Part shown: in pieces, positions 41,537 to 49,670 of the stretch
Position numbering within the stretch: the first letter of the stretch is position 1
Layout of the letters: every line of letters starts with the position of its first letter
NCBI RefSeq assembly: GCF_001552215.1
Contig: NZ_BCQT01000013.1
Coordinates: forward strand, 29,497-93,496
Direction of reading: 5' to 3'
Length of the DNA stretch: 64,000 nt
Source of the DNA: Actinomadura macra NBRC 14102
GTDB taxonomy: Bacteria; Actinomycetota; Actinomycetes; Streptosporangiales; Streptosporangiaceae
Position numbers and translations under genes: made by a program
Notes under the pieces: generated by a model
What the model was told of the DNA's origin: nothing
The model's input: only the letters and a program-made list of their open reading frames with translations
Database searches by the model: none

Positions 41537-42283
41537 TCACGGCGAGGCGGTGCCGAATGTGCGCTTTCTGGTTGTATATTCGGTAATCGCGGCCACCAGG
41601 TGCTCCGTCCTGAAATCCGGCCACAGGGTGTCTGTAAAGACGAATTCGGCATAGGCGGCCTGCCAGATCAGGAAGTTTGAGAATCTTTTCTCCCCCGCCA
41701 TCCGGATGTAAAGGTCGACATCGGGGATGTCGGGGGCGTAGAAGTATCGTCTGAGCTCGTCCGCATCTGTCTCGTGGGAAATCAACTGCCCCGCGGCAAG
41801 CGCCCGGTGCAACTTGTTGACGGCTTCCACGATCTCCAGCCTTCCGCCGTAGTTCAGGCAGAACTGTAATGTGATCGCTCCATTATTTGAAGTGGCGTGC
41901 TCGACGCTCTGGAGCTTCTCGGTGAGATCAGGAGACATGTGCTGAGGCGAACCCGACCAGCGAAATCTGACGCCAAGTTGTTTGAAGGACTCCACAGAAT
42001 TGTCGAGGACGCGATAGAAGAGGTCCTCGATCGCGGCGACCTCTGCCACGGGACGTGACCAGTTCTCTGGTGAGAAGACATGAAGTGAAAGGTAGGAGAT
42101 ACCGAGGTCTGCGCAGGTGGTCAATACCGATCGGAAGGACTTCTGGCTTTCTTCATGGCCGGCCGAGCGCTTCATGCCGCGCATCGTTGCCCACCGCCCG
42201 TTCCCATCCGCCGAGATGGCGACATGCTGCAGTCTGCCGCTGGCCAGCATATCTGCGGCCTCGTTGGGAATATTGGTCTTCAT
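41537..42283 (-). CDS. Variant cis-prenyltransferase (UppS family)
   Basis: 248 aa. The family motifs are present but altered: HVAISADGNGRWA instead of HVAIIMDGNGRWA, FSPENWSRP, NYGGRLEIVEAV and IRMAGEKRFSNFLIWQAAYAEF instead of the usual RTSGEQRLSNFLLWQ. Catalytic Asp and RW of DGNGRW are kept. UppS enzymes add isoprenyl units to allylic diphosphates, usually for cell-wall lipid carriers. The odd motifs and the lower GC suggest an accessory, transferred paralog making another polyprenyl product. A small membrane-protein gene lies just upstream in the same direction. Confidence 0.85.
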   Translation of the reverse strand: MKTNIPNEAADMLASGRLQHVAISADGNGRWATMRGMKRSAGHEESQKSFRSVLTTCADLGISYLSLHVFSPENWSRPVAEVAAIEDLFYRVLDNSVESFKQLGVRFRWSGSPQHMSPDLTEKLQSVEHATSNNGAITLQFCLNYGGRLEIVEAVNKLHRALAAGQLISHETDADELRRYFYAPDIPDVDLYIRMAGEKRFSNFLIWQAAYAEFVFTDTLWPDFRTEHLVAAITEYTTRKRTFGTASP

Positions 42284-42376
42284 GCGGATATCCAGGTGAA
42301 GTTTCCGGTCTGCGGAGCTAAACTTTGGACGCGATGATCTGGTAATACTGAATAAGCCCTTCTAGGTGGGCTGCTC

Positions 42377-42667
42377 TCATAGACTCGTGAAAGTGCTTCG
42401 TCTCCAGTCTCCTTTGGTCGCTGCGATACCGACCGTTTGGGCCCAGATATCTTCACCCTGCCGTGCGTCCTCGTACTGCCCAAGGAGCGAGTCGATCATT
42501 TCCTCTCTGGACCAGAAGAACTTGATGGACCTCTTGGAGTCATCGATCACCCCACGTCGTTGGAGGTTGTAGGTCTTGCGTGCGTAGTGAATCGCGAGCA
42601 GGGAGGTCGTGAAGCTCACGATGCCGAAGAGTATGGTGAATGTATTGTTCGCCAAGAAGCTGAACAA
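42377..42667 (-). CDS. Small membrane protein upstream of the cis-prenyltransferase
   Basis: 96 aa from a TTG at 42667 with a strong ribosome-binding site, GGGAGG, 4 bp upstream. One transmembrane helix (about 8-28) is followed by a basic stretch (ARKTYNLQRRG) and a soluble segment (SIKFFWSREEMIDSLLGQYE, DIWAQTVGIA). No family recognised with confidence. The C-terminus (TKGDWRRSTFTSL) looks unnatural after the WAQ region, so the protein may be the truncated front of a longer membrane protein. Low GC like the next gene. Confidence 0.6.
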   Translation of the reverse strand: MFSFLANNTFTILFGIVSFTTSLLAIHYARKTYNLQRRGVIDDSKRSIKFFWSREEMIDSLLGQYEDARQGEDIWAQTVGIAATKGDWRRSTFTSL

Positions 42668-43041
42668 TCAGCCTCCCGCTGATCCGGTTTGGCCGTCCGG
42701 CCATCGCGCCGGGTGATTCAAGATCATAAAAGCCCGACCTCGTTTTTCCGGGTGGTTGATGGATTTTCCGGCTCCGCCAACGACGTGTCAAGCGACTGCC
42801 CGAGAAAGCGATGAAGGTGGCATCGGTCAGGGAAGGGCAAAATGGCTGGTAGCTGACATCGAACATCGCTGGCGGACTATCCAGACCATTTGCCCCCACG
42901 TCCATCCCGCGTCGCTCACATGGCGAACAGCCGCACGCATCCGGGCTCCTCACTCCTCTACGAGGAGTCACGATGGGCCAGATGTCACTTATCAGGTTCT
43001 CGGGACGGCTGAGGGCAGCGTTTCCAATGGAGGTAGTAGGT
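42668..43041. other. Gene-free stretch
   Basis: No supported gene. A possible 73-codon frame from ATG 42973 has a ribosome-binding-site-like CGAGGAG ahead of it but runs into a hairpin and the convergent DUF4360 gene with no recognisable protein features. Confidence 0.5.
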
Positions 43042-43045
43042 GGCG

Positions 43046-43073
43046 CCCTGGGCTCCGCCGCGGGAGCCCAGGG
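43046..43073. terminator. 11-bp hairpin after the DUF4360 gene pair
   Basis: CCCTGGGCTCC (43046-43056), loop GCCGCG, GGAGCCCAGGG (43063-43073), a perfect stem about 70 bp beyond the stop of the minus-strand DUF4360 gene. No U run, as usual in actinomycetes. Confidence 0.75.
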
Positions 43074-43141
43074 TCCTCGAGTCGCCGACCGCGGGGTCTG
43101 CGGAAGCGGAGGACCGAGCCAGGAGGCAGGGCGAGCACGGG

Positions 43142-43795
43142 CTATGCGGTGGAGCAGCGTTTCCAGGCGAGCTTATAGAAATTGTGGGGCTTGATATTGA
43201 ATGGGTCCAGGGAGATAAAGCTGATCTTGGTCTCGTCGGAGGTGTCCAGGTTGACCTGCAACTCCGTGTCGAGGGCGACCTCGTTCTTCTCGTCGCAAGG
43301 CTTGAATATCGTCTGCGAAACGTCGTCCTCGTCGACGAACATCCAGTCGCCGGAGAACGGGCCCGCGAGCTGATGCTGCCCCGAACGAATCGTGCTCTGG
43401 CTGTATCTGAACCTCGCTTTCAAGTGAGCGGAGGCGCCGGGCCGCAGAGAGGCGTAGCCGTTGTAGCTGGCTTCGACGATTGCGTACGTAAATTCCGGTG
43501 GAGCGGTGACATCCAGGGTGACCGCGCATCTCTTTCGGTAATCGGGCGGCCTGGAGTCGCCGCCGGTCTGTGCCATGTGTTCGCTGTAGGACATGTCGAT
43601 GGTCTCGACCTCGTTGGCAACGCGCACGGTGCCCGGTCGACATCCCGAGCCGTTGATGTTCAACAGTGTGACGACGACGCTGCCGGGTGGCGGGAGGCTC
43701 GGAGGCCGCACCTCCGCGGAGACGGCGGGTGAGTTCAGGGTGATCAGAACGCCGGCGGCGCTCAGTGCCGAGATCACGGTACGTCTGATGTTCAT
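43142..43795 (-). CDS. Secreted DUF4360-type protein (copy B)
   Basis: 217 aa. Signal peptide MNIRRTVISALSAAGVLITL with cleavage near VSA. The mature domain has the DUF4360 pattern: LNINGSGCRPGTVRVA, a YSEHMAQTGGDSRPPDYRKRCAVTLDV block, SYNGYASLRPGASA, and a C-terminal WKRCSTA; four cysteines could form two disulfides. Function unknown; the family occurs in secreted proteins of actinomycetes and fungi. Tandem with a paralog 35 bp upstream that keeps the same order of motifs. Confidence 0.8.
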   Translation of the reverse strand: MNIRRTVISALSAAGVLITLNSPAVSAEVRPPSLPPPGSVVVTLLNINGSGCRPGTVRVANEVETIDMSYSEHMAQTGGDSRPPDYRKRCAVTLDVTAPPEFTYAIVEASYNGYASLRPGASAHLKARFRYSQSTIRSGQHQLAGPFSGDWMFVDEDDVSQTIFKPCDEKNEVALDTELQVNLDTSDETKISFISLDPFNIKPHNFYKLAWKRCSTA

Positions 43796-43829
43796 GATTG
43801 GACACCATCTTTCAACGGGGACGGTGGGC

Positions 43830-44483
43830 TCATACCATGGGGCAGCGTTTCCAAGCGAAGTGATAGGTGCTGAGAATGGAGCCGTCGGTGGAATCCATCG
43901 AAGCGAAACTGACCTTGGATCTGTCGGAGGTTCCGACGTCTACCTGTAGCTCCGTGCCCAGGGTGACGGCGCGATACTCGCCGCAGGGTTTGTAGACTAT
44001 CCAGGGAAGGTCGCTCCCGTCGGTGAACTCCCAATCCTGCACCAGTGGACCGGAGAATTCATGTGCTCGCTGACCGGGTTGCTCTGAAAGGTACTTGTAC
44101 ATCGATCTCAGGACACCGGAGGCGCCGCGCTCCAAGGAGGCGAAGCCGCGGTAGTCGGCTGAAAGAATTGCGTAGGTGAACTCTGGCGGAGTGGAGATCT
44201 TCAGCTGAATTTCGCAATTTTTGCGGTACGCGGTTGGATGGGAGTTGCCGCCGGTCTCCACAGTGAAGGCGGAGTAGCTGACGGTGATGTTGTCCAGCGT
44301 GTCGACGTTATTGGCGACGCTCGCGGTTCCCATGGGGCACCCTGCGCCGTTCACGGTCGCCACTTCGATCCGGACACTTCCAGGCGGTGGGTGGTGGGGG
44401 TCCGCTGAGGCGGGGGTCGGGATGAAGGCGGTCAGGAGGGTGGTGGCGCTCAGAGCGGCGAGGACGGTACGTCCGATATTCAT
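43830..44483 (-). CDS. Secreted DUF4360-type protein (copy A)
   Basis: 217 aa from ATG 44483, matched to the paralog's MNIRRT start. Signal peptide MNIGRTVLAALSATTLLTAF, cleavage near ASA. The mature protein repeats the copy B plan: VATVNGAGCPMGTASVA, YSAFTVETGGNSHPTAYRKNC, DYRGFASLERGASG, YKPCGEYRAVTLGTELQVDV and C-terminal WKRCPMV. The two copies clearly come from a duplication followed by strong divergence. Both genes have AAAGRT-type sequence before the ATG. Exported role unknown. Confidence 0.8.
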   Translation of the reverse strand: MNIGRTVLAALSATTLLTAFIPTPASADPHHPPPGSVRIEVATVNGAGCPMGTASVANNVDTLDNITVSYSAFTVETGGNSHPTAYRKNCEIQLKISTPPEFTYAILSADYRGFASLERGASGVLRSMYKYLSEQPGQRAHEFSGPLVQDWEFTDGSDLPWIVYKPCGEYRAVTLGTELQVDVGTSDRSKVSFASMDSTDGSILSTYHFAWKRCPMV

Positions 44484-44632
44484 TGCGGGCACGACCTTTC
44501 GGAGGATGTGGAAGCTGAAGACCTCGCCGAATGAGGTGGCGCGGTCGCGCTATCCTGTAAAGGTCACGAAATCCGCTGCCAGGGTAATTCTTGACCCGGA
44601 TGGGGTCAATGTTGATTCCTTTCGATTCTCAT
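44484..44632. other. AT-rich intergenic region upstream of the DUF4360 pair
   Basis: Between the DUF4360 gene start and the end of the GNAT pseudogene. Noticeably AT-rich for this window, likely holding the promoter of the DUF4360 pair; no clear -10/-35 or repeat assigned. Confidence 0.4.
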
Positions 44633-45047
44633 TCACTTTTGACTTTGCCGCTCAGGTGTCGGACCAGCGGTGAACTCGTTGGCGGTGAGTCCCATGACGA
44701 TCATGTCGTGGTGGCGGCGGACGAGGTACTCGTGGTCGCGTAGCCGTCCTTCCTGCACGAAGCCGATCCTGTGATGGAGCGCGATCGAGGGCTCGTTGAA
44801 GGCGTGGATCCCGACTTCGCATTTGTGGTGGCGGCGTTCACCGAACATGAAGGTGAGCAGGATCGCGATGGCGTCGCCGGCGTATCCGCGGCGCTGGTAT
44901 CCGGTACCCCTCGTCCGACCTCGGCGGGTGCAGCATCTCCGCGCCGCGCATGTCCTCGGTGTGCTGGTCGAACTCTTTGAACGCCTGCCAGTCCTCGGGC
45001 TCGACTCCGCGTAGCCGTACCTGTTCGCCGGTCCAGAAAGAGATCAT
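44633..45047 (-). pseudogene. GNAT N-acetyltransferase with internal deletion and frameshift
   Basis: The N-terminal part from ATG 45047 reads WTGEQVRLRGVEPEDWQAF, then EFDQHTEDMRGAEMLHPPRS, a normal GNAT start. After about 45 residues the frame changes and the C-terminal part follows: GYAGDAIAILLTFMFGERRH, then IALHHRIGFVQEGRLRDHEY. The middle (about 60-70 residues with the acetyl-CoA strand) is missing. The two halves join near 44905. Not functional as read. Confidence 0.8.
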
Positions 45048-45237
45048 GGACGTCACCGAAACATGCCGCAGATCCGCCGCAAACGGTGGCGATTGACGGT
45101 GGGATCGTCTCCGGCCGAGGGTGAGAACGCTTGGACGGGTGGGGGAGTGGATCGGTCAGGAATCGAGAAGCCCCCGGAAGCGGGTCGTACCTAGTGTGAT
45201 CGGCATGGACGACAAGGTGATCGACCGGAGGCAAGCG

Positions 45238-45696
45238 ATGGGCAAGGACGAGAAGGCACAGAGCGGCGGAGGGCACGGGGCGATGTCACGGTGGTTCCAA
45301 CACCGAATGAACGCCCGCGTGAACCGCAAGGTCCGCAAGGGACGCGGCGGGTTCATGGGGATGGACGTTCTGATTCTTCACACGGTGGGCCGCCGGAGCG
45401 GGGAGCCACGGGAGACACCCGTGGCGTGGTTCGCCGATGGAGAGGACGCCTGGCTGATCGTCGCCTCGGGCGGCAAGGACCGGCATCCGGACTGGCATCT
45501 CAACCTGATGGGGCGCCCCGGCAGGGCATCGATCGAACTATCCGACCGTCCGGCCTTCCCGGTGACGCCGCACGTGCTCGACGGTGCCGAGCGTGCGGAG
45601 GCGTGGCAGCGCATCGTCGCCGCCCAGCCGCGTTACGCGAAGTACCAGCGCAAGACCGATCGGGAGTACCCGGTGGTTCGACTCACCTCGCGATAG
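45238..45696 (+). CDS. Deazaflavin (F420)-dependent nitroreductase-family protein
   Basis: 152 aa from ATG 45238, with GGAGG 6 bp upstream (an ATG at 45205 lacks one). MDVLILHTVGRRSGEPRETPVAWF is the Ddn/DUF385 F420-binding signature; IVASGGKDRHPDWHLNLMGRP and the C-terminal QPRYAKYQRKTDREYPVVRL complete it. Proteins of this family reduce small molecules with F420H2. Isolated gene with its own promoter region; no metabolic link to its neighbours is apparent. Confidence 0.87.
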   Translation: MGKDEKAQSGGGHGAMSRWFQHRMNARVNRKVRKGRGGFMGMDVLILHTVGRRSGEPRETPVAWFADGEDAWLIVASGGKDRHPDWHLNLMGRPGRASIELSDRPAFPVTPHVLDGAERAEAWQRIVAAQPRYAKYQRKTDREYPVVRLTSR

Positions 45697-45730
45697 ATGA
45701 TCGTTCCCCGGCCTCATCAGATTGGGCATT

Positions 45731-46132
45731 TCAAGATCGTTGGCCAGAACCATGGGGGAATGTGTGCGGGTACATCTGGTGCTTGAGACGGTCGTCGATC
45801 CGATCGGCAGCGGCCTTGGCATTCCCGCAGGCGATCAGGAACTCGGGCGGCCCCTGCCCCAGCGAGACGTAGTCGCACGCCTTGCGCCGCGCCGCCCGCA
45901 CTGAGATCACCATCCCGACGTCGCGGCCTTGTCTTCCCGCGTACACGCGCAGCAGGGGGAGCGCTGCGGGGAATTCCGTCGGCCGGTAGTACCTGACCAG
46001 ACGCCAGCCTCGCGACTCCAGCTCGACGGCGAGCGCGTCGAGATGCCGCGCTGCGCGGCGCCGCCCCGTACGCATACGCCACCGCAGGACGTACCGACCC
46101 GCGCCGCTCGTCAGAGGACACCGTCGCCTCAT
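45731..46132 (-). CDS. Hypothetical protein coupled to an ATPase-domain regulator
   Basis: 133 aa. ATG 46132 overlaps the stop of the upstream ATP-binding protein (ATGA). Basic N-terminus (GRYVLRWRMRTGRRRAARHL), central LESRGWRLVRYYRPTEFPAALPLLRVY, then VISVRAARRKACDYVSLGQG. Not recognised as a known domain. Coupled small genes are common behind actinomycete HATPase-type regulators paired with XRE proteins, and that context supports it being real. Confidence 0.65.
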   Translation of the reverse strand: MRRRCPLTSGAGRYVLRWRMRTGRRRAARHLDALAVELESRGWRLVRYYRPTEFPAALPLLRVYAGRQGRDVGMVISVRAARRKACDYVSLGQGPPEFLIACGNAKAAADRIDDRLKHQMYPHTFPHGSGQRS

Positions 46133-46602
46133 GTGTTCTCACCGGTCTGTGGAATCCGAGCCCACACCCACTTGCCGGACGGATCGGTCTTGGTCACACC
46201 CCATTCCGAGGAGAGCGCCTCAACGATCGGCAGACCCCTCCCGCCGGTGCCGCCTTCGTAGCCGGGATCGAGTGCCTTGGCATCGGGTGTGATGTCCTCC
46301 AGGCACAGTTCCTCCGGAGGCTTGCCCAAGGGCATCGCGTCTGAGGGATCCCATACCGCCAGCAGCACCGAGTCCGGCTTCCGCGTGCACTTCACCCGCA
46401 GTGCGCGGCCAGGGACGCAGCTGACCGCGTTAGTGATCAGTTCGCTGGCGATTAGGCACACGTCGTCGGTCATGCTCGACAGACTCCACTCGTCGAGGCA
46501 GAACCCCAGCAGGGTTCGCACCTGGCCGGGAGTTGTCTCCTCCGCCCTGAAGGTCACGTCCAACCTCTGGTTGGCCACGGCGGCTTCGCTCACCCTGAAC
46601 AC
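46129..46602 (-). CDS. ATP-binding regulatory protein (HATPase_c, anti-sigma-like)
   Basis: 157 aa GHKL-type domain. CLIASELITNAVSCVPG is the N-box, AVWDPSDAMPLG the G1-like D-box, and GGTGGRGLPIVEALSSEWG the G2 box. Such RsbW-like proteins are numerous in filamentous actinomycetes and act as anti-sigma factors or developmental regulators. GTG 46602 (or GTG 46593) starts it. It is divergent from the XRE gene, a common actinomycete pairing of the WhiJ/AbaA type. Confidence 0.82.
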   Translation of the reverse strand: MFRVSEAAVANQRLDVTFRAEETTPGQVRTLLGFCLDEWSLSSMTDDVCLIASELITNAVSCVPGRALRVKCTRKPDSVLLAVWDPSDAMPLGKPPEELCLEDITPDAKALDPGYEGGTGGRGLPIVEALSSEWGVTKTDPSGKWVWARIPQTGENT

Positions 46603-46830
46603 ATCCTCATTACGCGTCGTTCGGCGTTATGTGCCTTTGTCCGTCTTTGGTGTTTTGCCGGTTCAAGGCTCCGGGCATCCGGCTTTCACGCACAGGTCCA
46701 GGTCGCCTTTGCTTTCTGAGTTTCGGCCCATGAGATCCCTGACGCGGTTACCTTGGAAGGGAAGAACTCGTTGAACGCCCTCAGAGGCAACGCTCAACGA
46801 GCAACACTGGTCAACGGGACAGGTGCGGCC

Positions 46831-48156
46831 ATGATCGCTGACAAGGACTCCACCTTCGGAGAAGTGATGCGGGATCTCCTCATCACGCGTGGTATCTCCT
46901 TGCGTGAATTGGCCAGGCAAACCCACTATGACGTCGGGCACCTTTCCAAGATCTCGCGTGATCAGAAACCGTGCTCGTCCGAAATGGCCGGGAACCTGGA
47001 TGCGGCCCTAGGGGCTGATGGTGAACTTGTGGCACTTGCAGCGGCCAGGCGGGCCTCCGTCAGTGCTGGGCGGATCTCGGCTAGTTCTTCCGGGAACCGG
47101 GCGAGTATCCTGAGAAGGACACGGGCTGGCGATTGGGACGATATGGAGCGTCGGCGTCTTCTGCAGCTCACCGCTCTCGGCTTCGGGACCGGGACGTTCG
47201 GCGCGTCCGGTGAGTCGCTACGGCAGCTCCTCGATCTGGTCGTAGTGAGCGAGAATCGTTCGATCGAGGATTGGACGCTGGCCAGCGCCGATCACGTATA
47301 CGCTCTCCGCACACGCCCCCCGGCACAAGTCCGCGACGGGCTCAGTCTCGATCTGCTGGCCCTTCAGCGCCAATTGAAGACGGCCACTCCACAAGATGTT
47401 CCCGAGCTGCAACGTGTCGTCGCAGTGCTCTGCGACATCCAGGCAAACGTGCTCACTCGCCTAGGCGATCACGGCTCCGCGCTCCGATGGCTGCGAACCG
47501 GGAGGCGCGCCGCAGACTCGTCCGGGAACATGGACGTCCGTCTGATGGTGCGGTGCGAGGAGGCGGCATCCGGGCTGTACGGACAGCGGGATGCGGAGGT
47601 CGTTCTCCATCTGATCGATCAAGCCGAGCAGCTTGCGGGTCCGCACCCCACGTTCTGGACGGCCCACCTCGCGGGCACCAAGTCAAAGGCATTGACTATT
47701 CTCGGCAGGCACGACGAGGCCAAGAAGGCCCTCAACATCTTTATGGATTGGTCAGGTGAGGACGCGAGGGGACGTCTTATTCCCATTTCTTGGCGGGCGA
47801 ATCAACCTCACTTCGCCGCGAGCTGGGTCTATGCAGGTGCCGGGGATGAAGGAGCGGCCGACATCGCCCGTGACCAGGTTCTGTCTCATAGACCCGACTA
47901 CCAGTACGCGGCAAATGTTCGGCTCCATGAAGCACTCTGTACCGTGGTGAAGAAGGGCGTTGACCGGGGCGTACAGCAGGCCGCCACCCTGCTCGACTCG
48001 ATGGAGCCGGCCTATCGGAGCCAGATGATCTCGGAGACGGGCAAGATGGTGCTGAACGCCGTGCCGTCCGAGCAGTGGGAACGTCCCGCCGTCCGTGAGT
48101 TCCGCGAAGTGCTCAGCAGAACCATGCCCGAGAATCACGCGGCCGCGGGCCGGTGA
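46831..48156 (+). CDS. XRE-family regulator with C-terminal TPR-like region
   Basis: 441 aa from ATG 46831; a TTG at 46753 would add 26 residues. The N-terminal XRE helix-turn-helix (about 8-70) has ITRGISLRELARQTHYDVGH, then LSKISRDQKPCSSEMAGNLD. The rest is helical and TPR-like (DIQANVLTRLGDHGSALRWL; ILGRHDEAKKALNIFMDW). Large XRE/TPR regulators next to HATPase proteins are typical of actinomycete developmental control; partner binding is likely through the TPR part. Convergent with the methyltransferase gene (6-bp gap). Confidence 0.83.
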   Translation: MIADKDSTFGEVMRDLLITRGISLRELARQTHYDVGHLSKISRDQKPCSSEMAGNLDAALGADGELVALAAARRASVSAGRISASSSGNRASILRRTRAGDWDDMERRRLLQLTALGFGTGTFGASGESLRQLLDLVVVSENRSIEDWTLASADHVYALRTRPPAQVRDGLSLDLLALQRQLKTATPQDVPELQRVVAVLCDIQANVLTRLGDHGSALRWLRTGRRAADSSGNMDVRLMVRCEEAASGLYGQRDAEVVLHLIDQAEQLAGPHPTFWTAHLAGTKSKALTILGRHDEAKKALNIFMDWSGEDARGRLIPISWRANQPHFAASWVYAGAGDEGAADIARDQVLSHRPDYQYAANVRLHEALCTVVKKGVDRGVQQAATLLDSMEPAYRSQMISETGKMVLNAVPSEQWERPAVREFREVLSRTMPENHAAAGR

Positions 48157-48162
48157 TCGGGG

Positions 48163-48984
48163 TCAGGGGGCGGCGGTCCGCGTTGTTGTGATCATGAGGG
48201 CCGTGTAGCGCATCGTGAAGCTGCCTCCCCAGGCGTCGATGGCGGCGCCGATGCCTGTCAGTATTTCCTCCAGGGTGGCCGGGGGGAATTGGCTGTGGCC
48301 CCCGGCTGTGGGGACCAGTTCGAGCCACTCGTCGCGGGTGTAGGAACGCTCCCATTCGAACCTCGATTGCTCTGGTTCGCTGAAAGCGTCCAGCGCTCGC
48401 ATGGCGTCGATCGGCTTGGCGAGCAACGTCGAGTACTCGTCGGGTGACGGCAGCCGGTTGAAGATGGGCGAGCCGGGAAGTGCCCGGCGGTAGACGGCGG
48501 CGATGGCGTCGCCCAGGTCGGGCGGCGGCTGGAAGACGTTCCAGAACACCGACAGCCGGCCGTGCGGGCATAGCACCTGCGCAGCCTTGGCGGCTCCGGC
48601 GACCGGGTCCACCCAATGCCATGCCTGCCCCGCGACGACCGCATCGAAGGTCCGGCCTGCGGGATCCCAGTCCTCGAAGGACGCCACGTCCACCTCGATC
48701 CCGCTCTGCCGCGCCAGTTCCGCCATGCGCGCGTCCGGCTCGACTCCGAGGACGCGGCAACCCGCGGCCTGGAACTGCCGGGCGGCGATGCCGGTGCCGC
48801 AGCCGACGTCCAGGACTTCGGGGCCGGGACTGCCTGTGACGATCGCGTCGATCAGGGCGTCGGGGTAGCGGGGACGGGCCCGGTCGTAGCGTTCGGCGTT
48901 CGAGCCGAACGACTCCGCCATGTCCCGGTGCTCGTGGGGAGCCTGCTCGGAGAGTTGTGCCTGGTCCGGCGGTATAGTGGGCAT
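48163..48984 (-). CDS. Class I SAM-dependent methyltransferase
   Basis: 273 aa. AESFGSNAERYDRARPRYPD is the usual opening; motif I VLDVGCGTGIAARQF, acidic strand end GVEPDARM, motif IV FDAVVAGQAWHWVDP and post-region QVLCPHGRLSVFWNVF are clear. UbiE/Coq5-like small-molecule methyltransferase of unknown substrate. The ATG at 48982-48984 lies inside the first of two palindromic operators and there is no ribosome-binding site, so the mRNA may be leaderless. Divergent from the TetR gene, its likely repressor. Confidence 0.85.
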   Translation of the reverse strand: MPTIPPDQAQLSEQAPHEHRDMAESFGSNAERYDRARPRYPDALIDAIVTGSPGPEVLDVGCGTGIAARQFQAAGCRVLGVEPDARMAELARQSGIEVDVASFEDWDPAGRTFDAVVAGQAWHWVDPVAGAAKAAQVLCPHGRLSVFWNVFQPPPDLGDAIAAVYRRALPGSPIFNRLPSPDEYSTLLAKPIDAMRALDAFSEPEQSRFEWERSYTRDEWLELVPTAGGHSQFPPATLEEILTGIGAAIDAWGGSFTMRYTALMITTTRTAAP

Positions 48985-48992
48985 GTGCCCAC
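48977..48992. promoter_or_regulatory. TetR operator 1 (overlaps methyltransferase start)
   Basis: GTGGGCATGTGCCCAC, palindromic arms GTGGGCA/TGCCCAC. It covers the methyltransferase start codon on the minus strand, so a bound repressor would block both transcription and start access. Confidence 0.75.
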
Positions 48993-48995
48993 AAT

Positions 48996-49013
48996 AGTGG
49001 GCAGCTGCCCACT
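48996..49013. promoter_or_regulatory. TetR operator 2
   Basis: AGTGGGCAGCTGCCCACT, a perfect 18-bp palindrome with the same TGGGCANNTGCCCA core as operator 1. Centres are 20 bp apart, about two helical turns, on one DNA face. Confidence 0.8.
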
Positions 49014-49052
49014 CGTCTACCCGGCAGGGCCCGGTGAGGGAGGAGACGCACG

Positions 49053-49652
49053 GTGCCTACAGGGGTGGCCATGCGGGATGCCCGCGAGCAACTGTTCGAC
49101 GCCGCCGAGCGCGTCCTGCTTCGGGACGGGCCGAACGCGCTGACCAGCCGGGCGGTGACGACCGAGGCGGGCTGCGCCAAGGGCGTCCTGCACCGGCATT
49201 TCACCGACTTCGACGCCTTCCTCGCCGATCTCGTGCTGGACCGCATCGCCCGGCTGGAGGTCCAGGCCGTCGCCCTGCGCGCATCCGCCGGGACCGGCAC
49301 CGTCATCGGCAACCTGACCGGCGTGCTGAGCGATCTGTTCGAATCGGTCGCCGTGGCGATCGTCGGTCTCATCATCTCCCGGGACGCCCTGCGCGCCCGG
49401 TTGCGCGAGGCCAGGCCGGTCGGCGTCCCGCTGGCGACCGAGGCCGCGGAGATGATCGCCTCCTACCTTGCCGCCGAGCGCGATGCGGGCCGTATCGCGG
49501 CCGACGCCGATGTGGACACGCTCGCTCCCACGCTGGTCGGGGCCGGGCACTTGCTGTTCGCCGATCGGACCGGCACATCGCCGGATGTCGAGGCGGTGCA
49601 CAAGATCGTGGCAACGGTCGTCGGCGGCGTCGTGCGAGAGCCCCCGCCCTGA
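49053..49652 (+). CDS. TetR-family regulator
   Basis: 199 aa from GTG 49053, after GAGGGAGGAG. Helix-turn-helix (about 8-55): REQLFDAAERVLLRDGPNAL, VTTEAGCAKGVLHRHFTDFD, with the usual recognition helix. The C-terminal ligand domain is Ala/Leu-rich. It is divergent from the methyltransferase and faces two identical palindromes in the short gap, so it most likely represses both genes. Convergent with CadD (18-bp gap). Confidence 0.86.
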   Translation: MPTGVAMRDAREQLFDAAERVLLRDGPNALTSRAVTTEAGCAKGVLHRHFTDFDAFLADLVLDRIARLEVQAVALRASAGTGTVIGNLTGVLSDLFESVAVAIVGLIISRDALRARLREARPVGVPLATEAAEMIASYLAAERDAGRIAADADVDTLAPTLVGAGHLLFADRTGTSPDVEAVHKIVATVVGGVVREPPP

Positions 49653-49670
49653 CCGTGGATGCGTCGCGTA

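Noticed and set aside
42973..43194. 73-codon plus-strand frame with a ribosome-binding-site-like sequence
   Set aside because: It passes through the terminator hairpin and into the 3' end of the convergent DUF4360 gene, and its product has no recognisable feature.
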